DNA of 64,000 nucleotides from Cycas panzhihuaensis (GCA_023213395.1 CM041465.1:198531741-198595740), one strand, 5' to 3'; positions 12,906-23,920 are shown, counted from the first letter of the stretch. A program made the numbers and translations. Notes: generated by a model not told the origin, from the sequence alone.

Positions 12906-13691
12906 TGAGGATATACGCTAACACACGACGTGTTGTATTGAAAAGTGTAGCAGAGGTCCAGAGACTGGTAGAGGCCATGGTGAGGGAGATGTTTGCTCAG
13001 GTCTACGCAGAGGGGCAACCGCCCATCCAGGCGGAGGATGCGCCCAGGTCGGCAGGAGCCCACATGCAGGCATTCGTCCCACTGGCGAGGGTGAGAGACA
13101 TCTAGGCTGTGGAGACCTAGGAACACATGGCGTTCCGGGGGCAACTGCAGCGAGAGCTCAAAGCGGCCAGGGGCGAGCGGGACGAGCTGCATGGATGAGT
13201 CCAGGCCTTAGAGGCTCAGGGTGGATCAGGAGGAGATGCGGGGGATAGGATCCGCATAGCAATACTAGAGGAGCACCTTAAGGCGACAGAGGAGAAGTTC
13301 CGGGGTATGGAGGAGGGACTCCGGGGGAAGAGGGATCGTATCTAGACTCGATACGATCAACTAGTGGCGCAGATGGTCTCAAGGTCAAGCAGGAGCCGAA
13401 CCTATACACACACAGTGGCTACGACCCCGAGATGACCTTGGGATGAGGGAAGCAAGGCAGGCAGCTCGCAGAGGCTTAGGAGGAGCCTTGGAGGGATGTG
13501 GTCCCTATGAGAGGGATCACACAGACCAGGGGATGGCACCCTAGGATCAGGACAGCAGTAGTAGATGAGATGTATATATATGGTTTTGACGGGAAAGCAT
13601 AGGCCTCTAGGGGGTCAGATGTAGGCTCACATGATTGTACCCCCCTGCAAGGATCCCGGCTTCCCACATGCATGATGTACCATGACACTTT

Positions 13692-13693
<2 letters not shown>

Positions 13694-13756
<63 letters not shown>
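13694..13756. repeat. (AT)n microsatellite, 63 bp
   Basis: Uninterrupted alternating A and T between the PMD 3' end and the integrase 3' end. It could form a cruciform. Confidence 0.95.
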
Positions 13757-13757
<1 letters not shown>

Positions 13758-14306
13758 GGGGTAATTGGAACCCCATTATGACATGAAATGGTGAGTATCA
13801 TGTATGATAGAGATAACATGTATGATTTACTTTTGTAGATGAATATTTTTGTATGTTGTAAATGTAAATATGTAAATATGTTTTGTTGTAAGTATTTTGG
13901 TTGTAAATATTTGGTTGTAATATGCATGTGTTTCCTTCCATGTATGGCTATATGTCTAACAGGAGCACATACATCCACCGTAAGCAGAGGTGATCGAGAG
14001 GTGTGAGGTTAGAAATAGAGCGACGTGCACGTCCATGGGGAGCATAGCGAAATATGCAAAAGAAACAACAGGCAGGAGAAGGGAGTGATGATACTCCACA
14101 ACATCGTCCTAGTCAGGGAATGCCCAAATAGGAGGATAAAGGTTCCCGAGAGGATACGGGAACATGGGTTCCATGGGAGGAACCGGAAGACAAAGCGAAA
14201 ATCCATCTTAAATTGTCATTCTACTCGTGGTTGGGAGGAACGGGAACAATTTAAAATGGTAGTTTAGGCTCGTTTCGGAGCATGGTGGAGAAAAAGAGCA
14301 GAAAGA
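13757..14306. other. Spacer between PMD 3' end and integrase 3' end
   Basis: The two genes converge here. No gene or clear terminator signal was recognised. Confidence 0.4.
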
Positions 14307-15715
14307 TCACGCATAAAACTTCTTAAGGAATTTTCCATTGACTGCTTTCTCAAAATTTAAGCCTTCCAAGGTGGCAATCCTGTACGCGTCGTTATTGAGG
14401 CTTTCGAAAACGACGAAGGGGCCTACCCATTTGGGCCCGAATTTGGCCAAGCGATCGTAAAGGTACTCCAATTTGAGGACGTGGTCCCCGAGGCACAAAG
14501 GACGAGCACGAAGACATTTGTCGTGTGTCCTTTGCAAACAGGCTTTCGAAGCGAGGTTCGCTTGATAAGTCGTTAAGCGCCTCTCATCTAGGGCTTCGAG
14601 GTCTAGGAGGCGAGCCTGGCGAATAGACTCCTCGTCAATGAGGCCTCGAAGGGAAACCCGAAGAGAGGGGATCTCCACTTCTAGTGGGAGTATCACCTCA
14701 GTTCCGTAGACTAATGAGAATGGGGTCATTCTGGTAGCTATGCGGATGGAAGTGTGATAAGCCCACAGGGCGGAAGGGAGTTAGATGCGCCAATCCCTTT
14801 GAGATTGGGCAACGGTTTTCTTTAGGATGCTGACGAGCATTTTGTTAAAAGATTCAACTTGCCTATTTGCTTGGGGGTAACAAGGGGATGACGTCTTATG
14901 CGAGATTTTGAATTTCTCGCATGGCTCGTCCATTTCCTTATTATAGAATGAAGTTCTATTATCTGTAATTAGGACATCTGGAATCCCAAAACGACAAATA
15001 ATATACTGGGAGACGAAGGTAGCTATCATCTTGCCAGGCATAGTGGATAGGGTGATTGCCTCTGCCCATTTAGTGAAGTATTCGGTAGCGATTAAGATAT
15101 ATTTATGTTGTGCAGAAGATGGTAGTGATATAGCCCCAATGAGGTCTAAGCCCCATTGAGAAAAGGGCCACGGAGACACGATAGGGTGCATGCCTAGGAA
15201 GGTACATGAGAGACATTGGCGTGCTCCTGACATCGCCGACATCTAAGGGCACGGGCGTGGGCATCCTTGAACAAGGACAGCCAGTAATAACCCATGTGGA
15301 GGATCCTTTGGGCCATGGATTGGTCCCCAAAGTGGCCCCCACAAATGCCATGGTGGCATTCGCGGAGTATTTGGTCCGCTTCGTCAAGAGTGACGCAGCG
15401 AAGCAAGATCCCATCGAAGGATCTCTTGTACAACACTCCATCTATGAGGAAGTGTTGCCTAGCAGTGGCGTGAATGCGCAACCTAACCTTGTTACTAGCT
15501 TCAGGGTGATATTCTTGCTGAGTCAGATATCGCACAATATCACCATACCATTCGCTGTCGTCGAGTGGGTGAAGGGAAGCATCATGGACGGTCATAATAG
15601 ACTCATCCAGGAAAGAGTCATCAACAGGAATGTCGCTCATGTTGGGAATGGCAGTGTTAGCTAATTGCTCTGCTACTATCATTTCCTTCTTCGACTTCCT
15701 ATTAATGACTTGCAA
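14307..15715 (-). pseudogene. Integrase of gypsy-1 (frameshifted)
   Basis: Inserts the element cDNA into the genome. The HHCC zinc-binding region (ECHHGICGGHFG, then CRRCQ) is followed by the core with D in GLDLIG, D in ITDNRTSF and E in RQVESFNK, all three catalytic residues present. The C-terminal part runs MTPFSLVYGTEVILPLE to KKFYA and stops at 14307. The zinc finger lies in a different frame from the core: a shift near 15200, plus a TAG near 14780. Without those changes the product would be about full length. Confidence 0.9.
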
Positions 15716-15724
15716 GTCAAACTC

Positions 15725-16208
15725 TTAAAGCAGGACAACCCAATGACCTGCCCCACCTGTCAAGTCCGAACGAATAAGTAAGTAACACAAGGGATCGGAT
15801 TGAACGATCACCTTGGTTGTATTGCCGAGCAAGTAATGCCTAAACTTCTTGGTCACATGGACCAAGGAGAGGCATTCCTTTTTGGCAGGGGGATAGTTTA
15901 ATTCAGCAGCAACGAGAGTACGACTGATGAAATAAATAGCCTTCTTGGTTTCTGAATCGTCCTCCTGTGCAAGCATTGCGTCGAGGGATTCATCAGTTGC
16001 CAAGGTATATAGAATGAAGGGGCTATCAAAGCGAGGAGGGGCGGTGTAGAAGGCGTAAACGAGCTTCCTTGAGTCCTACGAAGGCCTTCTGGGTCTTGTC
16101 TGACCAAACAAAAGGGGCTCCTTTCTTCAATAGGTACATAAGAGGCTTGGCGTTTATAGCGAAATTTGCCAAGAAACGCCTCAGAAAACCAAGCCTACCT
16201 AGAAACAA
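15725..16208 (-). pseudogene. Connection region and gypsy-type RNase H of gypsy-1
   Basis: The connection (FLRRFLANFA, PLMYLLKKGAPFVW) lies in the RT frame and the RNase H (ESLDAMLAQEDDSETKKAIY, ELNYPPAKKECL, QSDPLCYLLIRSDLTG) in the next frame, so there is a frameshift near 16010. It is followed by VINRKSKKEMIVAEQLAN and then directly by the integrase finger, with no second RNase H between them. Confidence 0.85.
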
Positions 16209-16217
16209 CTTAATTTA

Positions 16218-17303
16218 TCATTGGGTCCTAGGCGGTGGCATGTTAAGCATTGCCTTGACTTTTTCTGGATCAATTTGGATTCCTTGTTGGGATACGAGGA
16301 AACCCAAGAGTTTACCTGAAGTGACGGCAAACACGCATTTCAGCAGGTTCAAGCTAACGTGATACTTGCGGCATCTTATGAAGATGGCATATAAGTCGGA
16401 GGGATGATGGGCTCTAGTACGCGAAAGGTCCATCATATCGTCCATGAAGACCTCCAACGTATTGTTGATGAGGTTGTGAAAGATAAAATGCATGGCTCTT
16501 TGATAAGTAGCCCCTGCATTCTTAAGTCCAAAGGGCATTGCCTTATAGGCGAAGGTACCCCACGGCATAGTAAAGGCTGTCTTATGGCGGTCTTTAGGAG
16601 AAATCTGAATTTGGTTATAGCCGAAGAAACCGTCCATTAAGGACATTACTTCGAATCCAGCTGTACGATCAATTATTTGATCAATGAAGGGAAAAGGAAA
16701 GTTGTGCTTATGATAAACATTGTTTATGTTACAAAAGTCGACACAAATACGAATGGTCCCGTTCTTCTTAGCGATGAGAATGATATTCGATACCCACTTA
16801 GGGTAATCGATGGAAGAAACGAGTCCCACGTCTAGAAGCTTCTTAACCTCCATCTTAATGGTAGCTGAAAGCTTCTGGTGAAGGGGACGCCGCTCAAGCA
16901 ACGGGCGAGTGTCGAGGGCAGTCGTAAGGTTATACGTGATGATGGAGGGGTCAATACCCTTCATATCCGAGTAGTCCCACGTGAATACATCGCAGAATTC
17001 CCAGAACAGGAGGGAGTATTCCCTCACTTTGTCAGGAGTACATTCCACTCCTACCTTGATGATCTTGTCTGGGGCAAGGACTATGTCCTGAGTTGCCCCC
17101 ATGCACATAGCATTCCCCTCTTCAAAATGGAGGGGGGCAAGATCGACTGAAAGAGAGGAAATAAAAGAAGGGATTGGGTCGACTAATATGGACCCAATCG
17201 CTAAGACCTTCTGGTGGCCAAGCTTGTGGTGACTAAGAGGCAAACTGGGCATGGAACCTACTAAGTGCTCCAACAAAGCCTCATTGTCTTCAAAGTAGTC
17301 CAC
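16218..17303 (-). CDS. Reverse transcriptase of gypsy-1
   Basis: The best-preserved ORF in the window, 361 codons. It copies element RNA into DNA inside the particle. Visible motifs: PKWVSNIILIAKKNGTIRIC, VDFCNINN, SLMDGFFGYNQI with the first catalytic aspartate, TAFTMPWGTFAYKAMPFGLK, and FMDDMM (the YVDD-equivalent active site) with both aspartates, then LLGFLVSQQGIQIDPEKVKA. The ORF is one section of a polyprotein, not a separate gene. It is cut off from protease upstream by a stop and frame change near 17303-17430, and from the connection region by a stop near 16215. Confidence 0.9.
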   Translation of the reverse strand: MDYFEDNEALLEHLVGSMPSLPLSHHKLGHQKVLAIGSILVDPIPSFISSLSVDLAPLHFEEGNAMCMGATQDIVLAPDKIIKVGVECTPDKVREYSLLFWEFCDVFTWDYSDMKGIDPSIITYNLTTALDTRPLLERRPLHQKLSATIKMEVKKLLDVGLVSSIDYPKWVSNIILIAKKNGTIRICVDFCNINNVYHKHNFPFPFIDQIIDRTAGFEVMSLMDGFFGYNQIQISPKDRHKTAFTMPWGTFAYKAMPFGLKNAGATYQRAMHFIFHNLINNTLEVFMDDMMDLSRTRAHHPSDLYAIFIRCRKYHVSLNLLKCVFAVTSGKLLGFLVSQQGIQIDPEKVKAMLNMPPPRTQ

Positions 17304-17429
17304 CCCATGGATGACCTGACTTCAAATGGATGAGGCACGGGATAGCGTGGGAGCGATAGGACCGATATGGCCTGAAAGCTGCCCATCATCCTCAAGGGAC
17401 TCTAAAGGAGAGTCAAGGAGAGGTCCCTC

Positions 17430-18596
17430 TTAAAAAGCAAGGGAGAAACTCTCAACACCATCACCTATGGGAGGTGATAGGATGGAAGAGCTAGGAACAC
17501 AATGATCGACATGCACAATGTCATGTGACATGTGAAAATGACTAGGCTCTATAACAAAAGGGGTCCTAAGAGGAAACCTAGGACTAGGAGGATGCCCCAC
17601 ACTAGTGCGGAGGAATGAAATTGGGTGAGGACGATTCTCATCCTTGCTATGGGACCCGTCATCATCAAACATGGCGAGGTACCCATAGCTCCCGACACCA
17701 ATGGGGGCGAAACGCGTCGAATCAGGAGAAGAAGATATAAGATCTTCTTCACGGTAAGAAGAATCGAGGATTCTAATGGAGCAGGCCGAGACATGATTGG
17801 AAGGGCATTTGTTTCCCTTCGTATGGCCATGGCTTGCCTGAGCAGAAGGCCTAGCTTGTTTGGCGAGTGATCGCTCACGAGAGACAACTTTCATTTGCCC
17901 GTTATGGACAAATTTAAGTTGCCTCCAATGGGTGGAACATACGGCTCCCATTTGGTCAAGCCATGGTCGACCCAGAAGCAAGTTATAATCAACGTCAACC
18001 TCGAGGACGATGATGTCAGTAACGACAGTCTTATCCTCGAGAGTAAGAGGTATCGAGACAGGTCCTAAGGGAGTCTTCTCGCTACCGTCATAACCCTGAC
18101 AACGCCATGGAATGGGTTCCAAGGTAGAAATGCCAAGCTCTTGCATAACGCGCAAGGGCATGGCATTGACGGAATAACCGTTGTCCATGACGGTTCTTTG
18201 CAATGTGTAATCAGGAGTATCTATGGTAATGGTAAAAGGGAAGTTCCATTGGCGTTCCCTTCCACTAGACCCGGGAAGATCTGTGGGATCGAAAGAGATG
18301 ACGAGTTTGCAGCTTTGGGTTGTGCCCAAGGCGTGAACAGACGCGTCATTCGATCCTAGAGCTTCCAAGAGGAGCATTCGCTGCTCAGGGCAACTTCTCA
18401 AGACGTCCATGATGGACATCCCGGCAGCCACGGTGAGAAGCTCTTCGACTATGGAGAAGGGCTTACCCCTCGCTGTGGGTTGGGTAAGGGCTCTCCTAAA
18501 GTTGAATCTACTGGGGCAGACGGGAATGCTCTTGGGAAGTGTGGGAATCTTTGGGGGAACGGCTTCCAGAGGGGGATCAAGTTGCGAGGTAGACAC
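17430..18596 (-). CDS. Aspartic protease section of gypsy-1 polyprotein
   Basis: A 388-codon open section. The retropepsin part carries TVMDNGYSVNAMPLRVMQEL, where DNG takes the place of the usual DT/SG, and DYNLLLGRPWL, the conserved second motif (LLLGRPWL). It would cut the Gag-Pol polyprotein into mature parts. The region after the protease, rich in S, D, P and H, is a spacer before RT. Ends with a TAA at 17430. Confidence 0.85.
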   Translation of the reverse strand: MSTSQLDPPLEAVPPKIPTLPKSIPVCPSRFNFRRALTQPTARGKPFSIVEELLTVAAGMSIMDVLRSCPEQRMLLLEALGSNDASVHALGTTQSCKLVISFDPTDLPGSSGRERQWNFPFTITIDTPDYTLQRTVMDNGYSVNAMPLRVMQELGISTLEPIPWRCQGYDGSEKTPLGPVSIPLTLEDKTVVTDIIVLEVDVDYNLLLGRPWLDQMGAVCSTHWRQLKFVHNGQMKVVSRERSLAKQARPSAQASHGHTKGNKCPSNHVSACSIRILDSSYREEDLISSSPDSTRFAPIGVGSYGYLAMFDDDGSHSKDENRPHPISFLRTSVGHPPSPRFPLRTPFVIEPSHFHMSHDIVHVDHCVPSSSILSPPIGDGVESFSLAF

Positions 18597-18599
18597 GGA

Positions 18600-20839
18600 G
18601 GTACCTATTGCCTCTTTTGTGACTTAAGACTAGGTCAACGCGTAAAGGGGAGTGGTCTCAAGCATTTAGATCACCTTCTTTCCCTTATTACAGGACCATG
18701 AAGGTGATGGAGCACGGCGGTCAGGGGAGTGCAAAGACGAAGATGGTCTTCGCATACCCTTCCCTCTACTATGCGAAGGGCGAGAATCAGGGCATCTATC
18801 CCGATTCTGATTGTTCCTTTGCTGAACATCACGACCACATTCCCCATGTTTGGGGAACGGGTCTCTATGAATGGGTTGATCGAGGTTAGGCCTCGATGCC
18901 AACCTAGGGGACGAATCACGCCGCAGGGCATCGCGTGGGTGCTGCACCCGACAACATGAATCATCGTGGAAACACTCCCCGTGGATAGAACACCACCTCT
19001 TCTCAAGGAGAGGATCAATCCTCCTTGCTTGAGAAGGTTAGATGTCACCCCCTTTGGAGGGCACTGCACGAGAAGCTTGCTGAACTGGTTTATTGGAGGT
19101 CAGCGATGAAGGAGGCTGGAGTTTAAGCTCCTTCATCGTGCGCTCGAATGAGCGAATAGCGGAGGTAAGAGGATATAGGATCCTCTCAGTCGGATGAGAG
19201 GTGGGCCTAGTGGGATGCGAAGGTTTAGTTTCCTTCACTAGGGGAGGCGCCTCACGATGCTATGAGGGCTTAGGAGGTTTCTTGAGTCTAGTTTGGATCT
19301 CAATGGCCTCTAACGCCAAGCACCTCATAATCGCGGAGTCACATGTGGTTGCCCCCATCTTAAGGACTTCCACATGCACTTCGGGCCGAAGTGCGTTGAC
19401 GAAGAGATCTCGCTTCAACTCTTCAGGTAACGTGGCCTTGGTAGAGTGAAGGAGATCATGAAAGCATCGCACAAAGTCATGATTCATTTCATCGTGACCT
19501 TGTTTAAGTGACAGAAGCACTTTCATCCCGCTTTCAAATGGACAGGCTACATCCAAATAGTTGACGAACTCGTCCACCAATTACTGGAACGAAGAAATTG
19601 AATGAGCAGGGAGATGGTAAAACCACTTGAGGGTGTTGCCCTGCAAGGATCGCGGAAATAGCTTCATCAGAATATGGTCGTAAGCCCAATAATCGATGCA
19701 CACCATAGAGAAACTACGTACGTGCTCAGTCAAGTCTTGCGATGAAGTTCCATTGAATTTAGGAACTTCAGGAGGATGAGGCGGCAGGTTAGTTCTTAGT
19801 GCCTCAATAGATAATGGCGTTGACCTATAGTCCATGAAAAGACATGTCCTTACATGGGCCAACAGATTGACGACCGGTAAAGGAACAAGAATGGATGGGG
19901 GTGGTAAGCCCATCCCTCCTTAGGGGAATGCCCCTTATTGGAAAGGGGGTTGTGGGTAAACACCTTGGAAGGGAGGTATGTTCCCTTGTGAAGATGCGGA
20001 AACGGGAGTTGTGCTAGATGGAAAAAATGAAGGGTAGGGACTAGGTTTTGCCCATATGGGCCACCCGTAGGTGGCACAACTCCATATGGGTGAAACGGGT
20101 CCACCCCATAAGCAGGGAGATGGTTTCCCCTACCCTACCCCTAAGGTTGAGACGTGTAACCTGGGGGCACGTAAAGGGAAGGACCACCAGCAGGGTTTTG
20201 AATGTATGTAGGAGTAGGTCCTACATAGTTGATGGCAGCAGCACTAGTAGGGCCACGAGGCCTACTAGGAAATGCATGCGCCACATTCAAAGGCAGCGTA
20301 TTCGTTTGACTAGGAAACAACATGCTAACCCCATGTTGGGGAAAGGACATGCCACGAACGGGTCCTGAAGAAGTAGGACCACGGCTAGAGGTAGGCGATG
20401 CAACACTTGCCCTGGGAGCTGGGATAGACACGGCATAGGATGAGTGTGCGCGGGCAGAAGCATCATTCGTTGTATGAGGCACATGTATGGATGAAGAAGA
20501 TGCTACATTGTGCAACATTTCTTCAAACCACCTAGGATGCGGTTGGTAGTGAGTTGCTCGGAAGTACTAGCTGAGTGCTTCGACCACGTCAGTGGGAGGG
20601 GTATCCTCATAGCCATACGAGGTCGATGGGATCTTGAATGTTGGGGATCCCTCATGACGCTCCTCGTAAGGCTCACCCGTAGGATGGTGAGTCTCGTGAG
20701 GAGACGAATCTTCTACTATATGAGCGGAAGGACGAAAGTCAGCGAGGTAAAACTGGTCATCTGGATAATAGATGGAATCATCGCCCTTATGGGTAGATTC
20801 TGGGATAGATGAGGGGAACTCTTGAGTTTCCAAAGCCAT
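18600..20839 (-). pseudogene. Gag of gypsy-1 (broken)
   Basis: Starts MALETQEFPSS at 20839. A P/S-rich region with about 84 and 125 open codons follows (20518 to 19850). The retrotransposon gag domain (EVPKFNGTSSQDLTEHVRSF, LQGNTLKWFYHLP) lies at 19913-19260. A zinc knuckle of CX2HX4HX4C type (CSIHGECFHDDSC) is near 18960-19000. The frame is broken by stops at about 20567, 20141 and 19581 and by frame changes. Gag would form the virus-like particle. Confidence 0.82.
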
Positions 20840-21141
20840 GGTATGGTAAGGTCAATCAGACGGGTAACCTTCCATTGTCGAATCGGGGTTCGATGACGGA
20901 AGGGAACGAGGCAATTGGTCTTCTAATAATGGTGACAGACCTCACAAGCGACGCGAGAAACGTCGCATGCAATGCCTTTGCGAGTATTGTTAGAAGAAAA
21001 CGAAAAGAAGGAAGTGAAGTAAGCACGTTGGGGGTTGCCCAACTGAAATACAAAATAAGAGACTACCTAGAGGCAAGAACACCAACGAAAAGGGGAAGGG
21101 AATTTAGCTCCCTTACTGGCAGTCCCCAGAATGGTCACTAG
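20840..21141 (-). promoter_or_regulatory. Leader and primer-binding site of gypsy-1
   Basis: About 300 nt between 5' LTR and gag. Directly inside the LTR (21121-21140) the minus strand reads TAGTGACCATTCTGGGGACT. This resembles the tRNA-Arg-type site of Tat-like elements, but the tRNA match is uncertain. Confidence 0.55.
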
Positions 21142-23721
21142 TGAAGCGCTGGTTGTGGGGTGGTGTCCCTACGTCTAGCAAAAGGATATAAGAATACACT
21201 ATGTTAACTAAGCTTGGCAGCGAGGACCTCACCTTGCAGGGCGTATGTGTGCTAGAGCGCGGATTCAGGACTACAAGGTGCCTGGTTGCTTCTAGGTAGC
21301 CATGCAAAGCAAGGCCTTCCTACCCTTCAAATGGCCGAGAAGGAGAGAGAATGCCTTGCGCGTTGCATCTTCTCAAGGCAATGAGAAGGCAACAAATAGA
21401 AGGACAACTAACTAATGTGCAGGCAAATGCAAGAAAGGGCGCAACAGGGACAACTCGAATGTAGTGCAAGCAAGCTAACTACGCTATGCTACGCTAGCTA
21501 AAACAAGAAATGATATAAAAATGAATGCACTTTTCCTTTTTCCTTTATATTCTTTTACAATTTCCTAACTACTCTGGTAAATGCATGAAAGGTAACAATG
21601 TAAAAGGGGATACATGGGAAACAAGGGGAATACTTGGATCTGGTACCTGAATGGAGTGTAGCTAGTTTCTCTAAGTCCCGCTCCCTTTCTACTCCGTTCA
21701 TTGTACATACGATGCCGATCAGCGATAGTTGCCAGAAGTGGTAGAAGAGGGGTTTACTTACCTCCCCTTAAACATGTAAAAGCAAATAAACAGAAAGAAA
21801 TGAAAAGCTCCAAACCCAAAAAAGAAATATACTACACGAGGAACTAACTTGCAATGGGTTCGTCCCACGTGTCACCTTACCAATACGCAGTCCTCTAAAC
21901 GGGTGAGAAGAACACCTTCCTCTCGGAAGAGAGACCATGAAATATACTTAAATATATATATACTGAAATCAAATGGAACTAAGATCTATGCTAAGCATTG
22001 AAATATAACCCAATGAAATAGTAACATGCAAGAAATACTCTCACCACCATATACCACGAAGACACTCGAAAGGGAAAGGAGTATAGCCTTGGGATGGCTA
22101 ACTCACCTACGGGAGATCTCCATGGGACTCGGGAAAGAGAAACTAATTGACGACTAAGTAGTGAGTTAACAAACCGTAACATGGAAAAGAATAACAGAAA
22201 AAACTGAGGCTTACGTAGGGCCCAACACCAACAAGTGAGACTTCTGGCAATGACGTAGTGACGGGTTGCCTATGCTAGCCTGAATACACCAACCAAATTC
22301 CCTAAACTCCCTTAGCCTGTTCCCTAAGAAAGCGCTGATGGCAAAGGGAAAGAGGACAAGGGACGGAACCCTTAGGGAGAAGGACAGCAATGGAGGACGG
22401 AACCCCACCTACCTCCCTCAAATCCTCGTGAGTTACTCCTTTGCACCGGCTAACCAAGGAAGGGGTAAAAGAAATGGTTTAAGGAAAATAGTGAGGCCTC
22501 AAAGAAACAATGGGAGGATATTCCTAATCTAGTGCAACACTATGAGGAAAACTGGCTAACTAGGATCTCATTCATTAACAGACAGAAGAAATATGAACAA
22601 AAGGAATTGCAAGTAAAAACAAGAAATACCTTGTAGGAAGAAGATCAAGCATGAACTTTACTACTGGGAAATAGTAGCAATAACCAATGTGTGAAGACTG
22701 ATCGTGAGAGGTTCTTGCAAGAGTGAAAATGTAGAAAACTCCTTGCAAACTTGGAGCCTTAGAAGTGGGCTCTTTGGGAAGCTTTTGAGTGAAAATATCC
22801 TTTGGGCCCTTGAGCACCTGCAAAAAGAGATGGGGTTTGCTATGGAGAGCTATAGGAGGTAGCAATGGCCCTGCAAGTCCAGTTGGTAGCAATCCTTTCC
22901 TCCTTTGACCAGTTGCTGTGTATGTAGATTATCTTTTTCTGTATGTTTTCTTGTTGAAAAGTTAGAAAATTTTTCAAGAGATTTGAAAAATGACCAAAAG
23001 ATTTAAAAAATTGGGAGCAAAATCCCATTTATCCCCCCTGTTCACACCAGGTGAACGTTGGGGATGTCAGGGTGACTTGAATCAATCAACGTCACATGGC
23101 AGTTCTGCAAAAAAAAATGGAAACTGTCGTGTGGTTCTCATTTTTTTTAATTTCAAACAGTCGTACCATGGTAAACTATGCGGTACCGCAGTAAAGACTG
23201 CAATACCACTAAGTTTACAACAGTATCAGGCTAGAAACAAAAAAAGAGAAAAGGGAGCAGAAATATAAGGTTTTGAAGCAAAAATCAAGGCTAACTGTAA
23301 GCTTGGGCAGTTAGGGGAATGCCCAGGTAATGGCCAGGTATCTAAAACAATGAAAAAAGTCCTAACTAAGGATTAAATCAGGCTTAGGAAGGACTGTAAT
23401 GTAAGCAACATGTTGTAACAGGAGTAAATAGGACTGACTGGAACATCCCGGGAGACCATGGAGACAACGTGGGTGGCTGTGTGCCATACGGGGTGTAGCA
23501 TTCGCTGAGGAATGCCCCCACTATGAGTCGTCATAGGCTGATGGTGTGCCGTAAGCACATGCATTATGAGCAAGTAGAAAACCAATGCGTACAGGCAGGC
23601 ATATGTCAAGCAACCTACTCTAAACAACCTCAGTCAAGCATGGGCAAGAAAAGGTAAGAAAGTATACCTGAAAAAACCTGCGTCGATGCGTCTCGAGTCC
23701 ATTCCCAGTAGCTAGGAAACA
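21142..23721 (-). repeat. 5' LTR of gypsy-1
   Basis: On + it runs TGAAGCG to GGAAACA and aligns fully with 7054-9634. The primer-binding site and gag lie on its left, so it is the 5' LTR of this minus-strand element. Confidence 0.93.
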
Positions 23722-23726
23722 ATGTG

Positions 23727-23889
23727 CAATTTCATTTTATAAGGGAATTGATTCAAGATCACAAGGTGGATTTGTAGAAGATTGCTATACATGAGAATGC
23801 TACAGACTCATTCACTAAGACTGTTAGTATAGAAAATTTTAGATGGTGTAGAATTATAATGGATGTTTATGATTTTGGCATTCAGTAGT
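23727..23889 (+). pseudogene. copia-1 polyprotein, RNase H C-terminal tail
   Basis: Resumes exactly after the second ATGTG target duplication. Joined to the codons ending at 7053 it reads on through HFIRELIQ and KIAIHENATDSFTKT, the usual end of a Ty1/copia polyprotein, and stops near 23889. This continuity proves that gypsy-1 inserted into the RNase H end of copia-1. Confidence 0.9.
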
Positions 23890-23920
23890 TTTGTATGCAG
23901 GTTTTCTTGTAAAGTGTTCA

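Larger units (their letters stand above)
11112..13434 (+). pseudogene. PMD (aminotransferase-like plant mobile domain) gene, antisense inside gypsy-1, three-exon model
   Basis: Exon 2 (11611-12832) encodes the plant mobile domain: HVFHLPQIADVMVTLGDIRR followed by ILGVPATGR, later WATLVATNLVAQLDTIW and FSYNTLLQCWFFDHF. Then comes an acidic linker of D, G and S (about 12466-12525). Exon 3 (12906-13434) encodes a charged, coiled-coil-like tail. Proposed exon 1 (11112-11135) is short: MATVMPDP. Introns 11136-11610 and 12833-12905 have GT-AG ends and keep frame. Internal stops at 12307-12312 (two TAG), near 12586 (TGA), and two TAG, one TGA and one TAG in exon 3 are each one C-to-T or G-to-A step from a sense codon. 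PMD proteins of host origin (MAIN/MAIL family) act in gene silencing and genome stability; the role of element-borne copies is not established. Exon 1 and the 3' end are inference. Confidence 0.78.
7054..23721 (-). mobile_element. gypsy-1: large Tat-like Ty3/gypsy element with antisense PMD gene
   Basis: A 16.7-kb element on the minus strand, bounded by LTRs of 2581 and 2580 bp. On + they read TGAAGC to GGAAACA. The perfect target duplication ATGTG is at 7049-7053 and 23722-23726. Order in element orientation: 5' LTR, leader, gag, PR, RT, RNase H, INT, antisense PMD gene, archaeal-type RNase H, polypurine tract, 3' LTR. The large size, PR motif type (DNGYSVNAMP), CX2H-type Gag finger and second RNase H resemble the Tat/Ogre group; lineage by phylogeny not tested. 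The LTRs differ at about one base in ten, so it is younger than copia-1, as its position inside copia-1 requires. Confidence 0.95.

Noticed and set aside
13694-13756. Pure (AT)n run as a possible assembly or cloning artefact
   Set aside because: Flanking sequence continues sensibly between PMD and integrase on both sides; an ordinary microsatellite explains it.
15206-15664. 152-codon + strand ORF
   Set aside because: Antisense shadow of the integrase zinc-finger region, whose minus-strand reading is clearly conserved.
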